Below are positions 6,011 to 7,384 of a stretch of 7,384 bases of DNA, one piece after another. The stretch is taken from NCBI GenBank assembly GCA_025351555.1, contig JANXVS010000172.1, positions 1 to 7,384 on the forward strand. The letters run 5' to 3'. The DNA comes from Pseudomonadota bacterium (GTDB lineage: Bacteria > Pseudomonadota > Gammaproteobacteria > Xanthomonadales > Rhodanobacteraceae). Below the pieces are notes generated by a model. The model did not search any database. It was not told where the DNA came from and was given only the letters and a program-made list of their open reading frames with translations. The stretch's first letter is position 1; the number at the start of each line of letters is the position of its first letter. Position numbers and translations under genes: made by a program.

Positions 6011-6117
6011 CGGTGGTGCCCCCCAAGCACCGCCTTTTCAACCCGAGTCGACGTGTTCCGCTCGGCGTAAAACCGCGTAAGTGTAAACTATGCGCACTCG
6101 CCCAATCAAAAGTCCGT
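6011..6117. promoter_or_regulatory. divergent intergenic region with weak promoter elements for the TPR-GGDEF locus and rimO
   Basis: These 107 bases separate two divergent genes, so both should have promoters here. On the minus strand TTGATT (6109 to 6104) and TACACT (6085 to 6080) are 18 bases apart, each matching the sigma-70 consensus at four of six positions. On the plus strand TAAACT (6084-6089) resembles a -10 for rimO but has no good -35; it overlaps the opposing -10, so the two could compete. Next to the TPR start, GGTGC (6015-6019) and GCACC (6027-6031) form a short hairpin whose loop holds most of the G-run that could serve as Shine-Dalgarno. rimO itself has no clear Shine-Dalgarno. 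All elements are weak. Confidence 0.35.
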
Positions 6118-7384
6118 ATGTCCAAAGCCTCACCCAAAGTCGGTTTCGTCAGCCTCGGCTGCCCCAAGGCCCTGGTCGATTCCGAACGCTTCCTCACCCA
6201 GTTGCGGGTAGAGGGCTACGAAATCGTGCCGAGCTACGGCGCGGCCGACGTCGTCGTCGTCAACACCTGCGGCTTCATCGATGCGGCCGTGACCGAATCG
6301 CTGGATGCGATCGGCGAGGCGCTGGCGGAAAACGGCAAGGTCATCGTTACCGGTTGTCTGGGCAAGCGCGCCGAGGTCATCCGCCAAGCGCATCCGGGCG
6401 TGCTTGCGATCACCGGGCCGCAGGATTACGCCAGCGTGATGACAGCCGTGCACGCGCAAGTGCCGCCGAAGCACAATCCCTTTGTCGACATCGTGCCGCC
6501 ACAAGGCATAAAACTCACGCCGAAGCACTACGCCTATTTGAAGATTTCCGAAGGCTGCAACCACCGCTGCACCTTTTGCATCATCCCGTCGATGCGTGGC
6601 GATCTGGTGTCACGGCCGATCGACGAAGTGCTGATCGAAGCGGAAAAGCTGGTCAAGAGCGGCGTGCGCGAGTTGCTGGTGATTTCGCAGGACACCAGTG
6701 CCTACGGCGTCGATCTGAAATATGTCGAACGCGAATGGCATGGGCGACAGCATCGCACGCGCATGACGCAACTATGCGCGGCGCTGGCCGAACTTGGCGT
6801 GTGGGTGCGCCTGCATTATGTGTATCCTTATCCACATGTGGACGAAGTGATTCCGCTGATGGCGGAAGGAAAGCTTTTGCCCTATCTGGATATCCCGTTT
6901 CAGCATTCCAGTCCACGCATCCTCAAGTTGATGAAGCGGCCGGCGGCGAGCGCGAAGACGCTCGAACGTATCCACGCCTGGCGCAAAGTTTGCCCGGAGC
7001 TGACCATCCGCAGCACGTTTATCGTTGGTTTTCCCGGTGAAACCGAGGCCGAGTTCGAGGAACTGCTCGGGTTCCTGCACGAAGCACAGCTTGATCGCGT
7101 CGGTGCGTTTGCGTATTCACCCGTCGACGGCGCCAAGGCGAATGAGCTGCCTGGCGCGGTGGCCGAGGAACTCAAGCAGGAACGCCTGGAACGCTTCATG
7201 ACGACGCAGGCGCAGATCAGTGCGGTGAAGTTGACACGCAAGATCGGCACAACGCTCAAGGCTCTGGTCGATCACATCGATGTCGATGGCGCCATCGCGC
7301 GCACCGCTGCCGATGCGCCGGATATCGACGGCGTGCTGCGCATCCGCGATGGCCAGAAACTCAAGCCCGGCCAGTTTGTCGAGG
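6118..7384 (+). CDS. rimO: ribosomal protein S12 methylthiotransferase RimO (partial, C-terminus missing)
   Basis: RimO is a radical-SAM enzyme that adds a methylthio group to the conserved aspartate (D88 in E. coli) of ribosomal protein S12. The window holds 422 codons of an expected 440-450. The N-terminal UPF0004 domain has the three cluster cysteines C15 ([13 protein letters not shown]), C51 (NTCGF) and C80 (TGCLGKR). The radical-SAM motif CNHRCTFC gives C147, C151 and C154, followed by IIPSMRG. The RimO-typical block [18 protein letters not shown], then [20 protein letters not shown] and [20 protein letters not shown], separates it from the related tRNA enzyme MiaB. A TRAM domain begins at about residue 377 and is cut by the right edge. 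ATG at 6118 gives [15 protein letters not shown], the normal family start; upstream ATG 6090 is in another frame. The gene is divergent from the TPR-GGDEF locus and has no obvious functional link to its neighbours. Confidence 0.97.
   Translation, partial: MSKASPKVGFVSLGCPKALVDSERFLTQLRVEGYEIVPSYGAADVVVVNTCGFIDAAVTESLDAIGEALAENGKVIVTGCLGKRAEVIRQAHPGVLAITGPQDYASVMTAVHAQVPPKHNPFVDIVPPQGIKLTPKHYAYLKISEGCNHRCTFCIIPSMRGDLVSRPIDEVLIEAEKLVKSGVRELLVISQDTSAYGVDLKYVEREWHGRQHRTRMTQLCAALAELGVWVRLHYVYPYPHVDEVIPLMAEGKLLPYLDIPFQHSSPRILKLMKRPAASAKTLERIHAWRKVCPELTIRSTFIVGFPGETEAEFEELLGFLHEAQLDRVGAFAYSPVDGAKANELPGAVAEELKQERLERFMTTQAQISAVKLTRKIGTTLKALVDHIDVDGAIARTAADAPDIDGVLRIRDGQKLKPGQFVE
6828..6836 (+). other. 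exact DnaA-box 9-mer inside rimO
   Basis: TTATCCACA on the plus strand, overlapping a 12-base palindrome TCCACATGTGGA (6831-6842). It codes for part of the conserved RimO block VYPYPHV, so the protein constrains the bases and chance is a good explanation. No cluster of boxes surrounds it. Confidence 0.25.

Noticed and set aside
5324..6070. Plus-strand open frame opposite the TPR gene
   Set aside because: Antisense to the repeat region with its signal peptide and TPR pattern; no independent support such as a Shine-Dalgarno or domain.
6090..7040. Plus-strand open frame of 316 codons starting upstream of rimO
   Set aside because: Out-of-frame shadow of rimO; the true frame from 6118 holds all six cluster cysteines and the full RimO signature.

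Overview
The window is GC-rich, densely packed bacterial chromosome. The genes look gammaproteobacterial, most likely Xanthomonadales/Lysobacterales (a Rhodanobacteraceae-like genome). This placement rests on the feel of the RimO and TPR-GGDEF sequences and on the pxp gene order; it is inference, not a database result. No RNA gene, CRISPR array, insertion sequence or integron-like structure is visible. No stretch over 300 bases lacks a gene.

Region 1 (1-3742, minus strand) is one tightly packed operon, read right to left: dienelactone hydrolase-family protein, HIT-domain protein, pxpB, pxpC, pxpA, then the start of a DUF969 membrane protein that runs off the left edge. The first junction has a 4-base gap, three junctions are 4-base ATGA overlaps and one is an 8-base overlap. 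PxpB, PxpC and PxpA together form the ATP-dependent 5-oxoprolinase, which opens 5-oxoproline (pyroglutamate) to glutamate. The DUF969 protein is one subunit of the associated putative 5-oxoproline transporter. The operon thus joins uptake and breakdown of 5-oxoproline. Two extra enzymes, a Cys-Asp-His hydrolase and a HIT nucleotide-binding protein, sit at its promoter-proximal end. A perfect TTGACA -35 box lies upstream of the first gene.

Region 2 (3894-6010, minus strand) encodes what should be one membrane-bound sensor: signal peptide, periplasmic TPR array, one membrane helix, coiled coil and cytoplasmic GGDEF diguanylate cyclase domain. In this sequence it is broken into two reading frames by an apparent single-base loss near 4691/4692. 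The two open frames happen to overlap by a GTGA. A perfect 7-bp inverted repeat covers the stop codon of the GGDEF half.

Region 3 (6011-6117) is a short divergent intergenic region with weak promoter-like elements. Region 4 (6118-7384, plus strand) is rimO, the radical-SAM methylthiotransferase of ribosomal protein S12, cut by the right edge near its C-terminus.

The genes are recognisable members of known families, and I see no convincing new system. The points most worth checking are the split TPR-GGDEF gene, the coupling of the hydrolase and HIT genes to the 5-oxoprolinase operon, and two exact DnaA-box 9-mers inside coding sequence.
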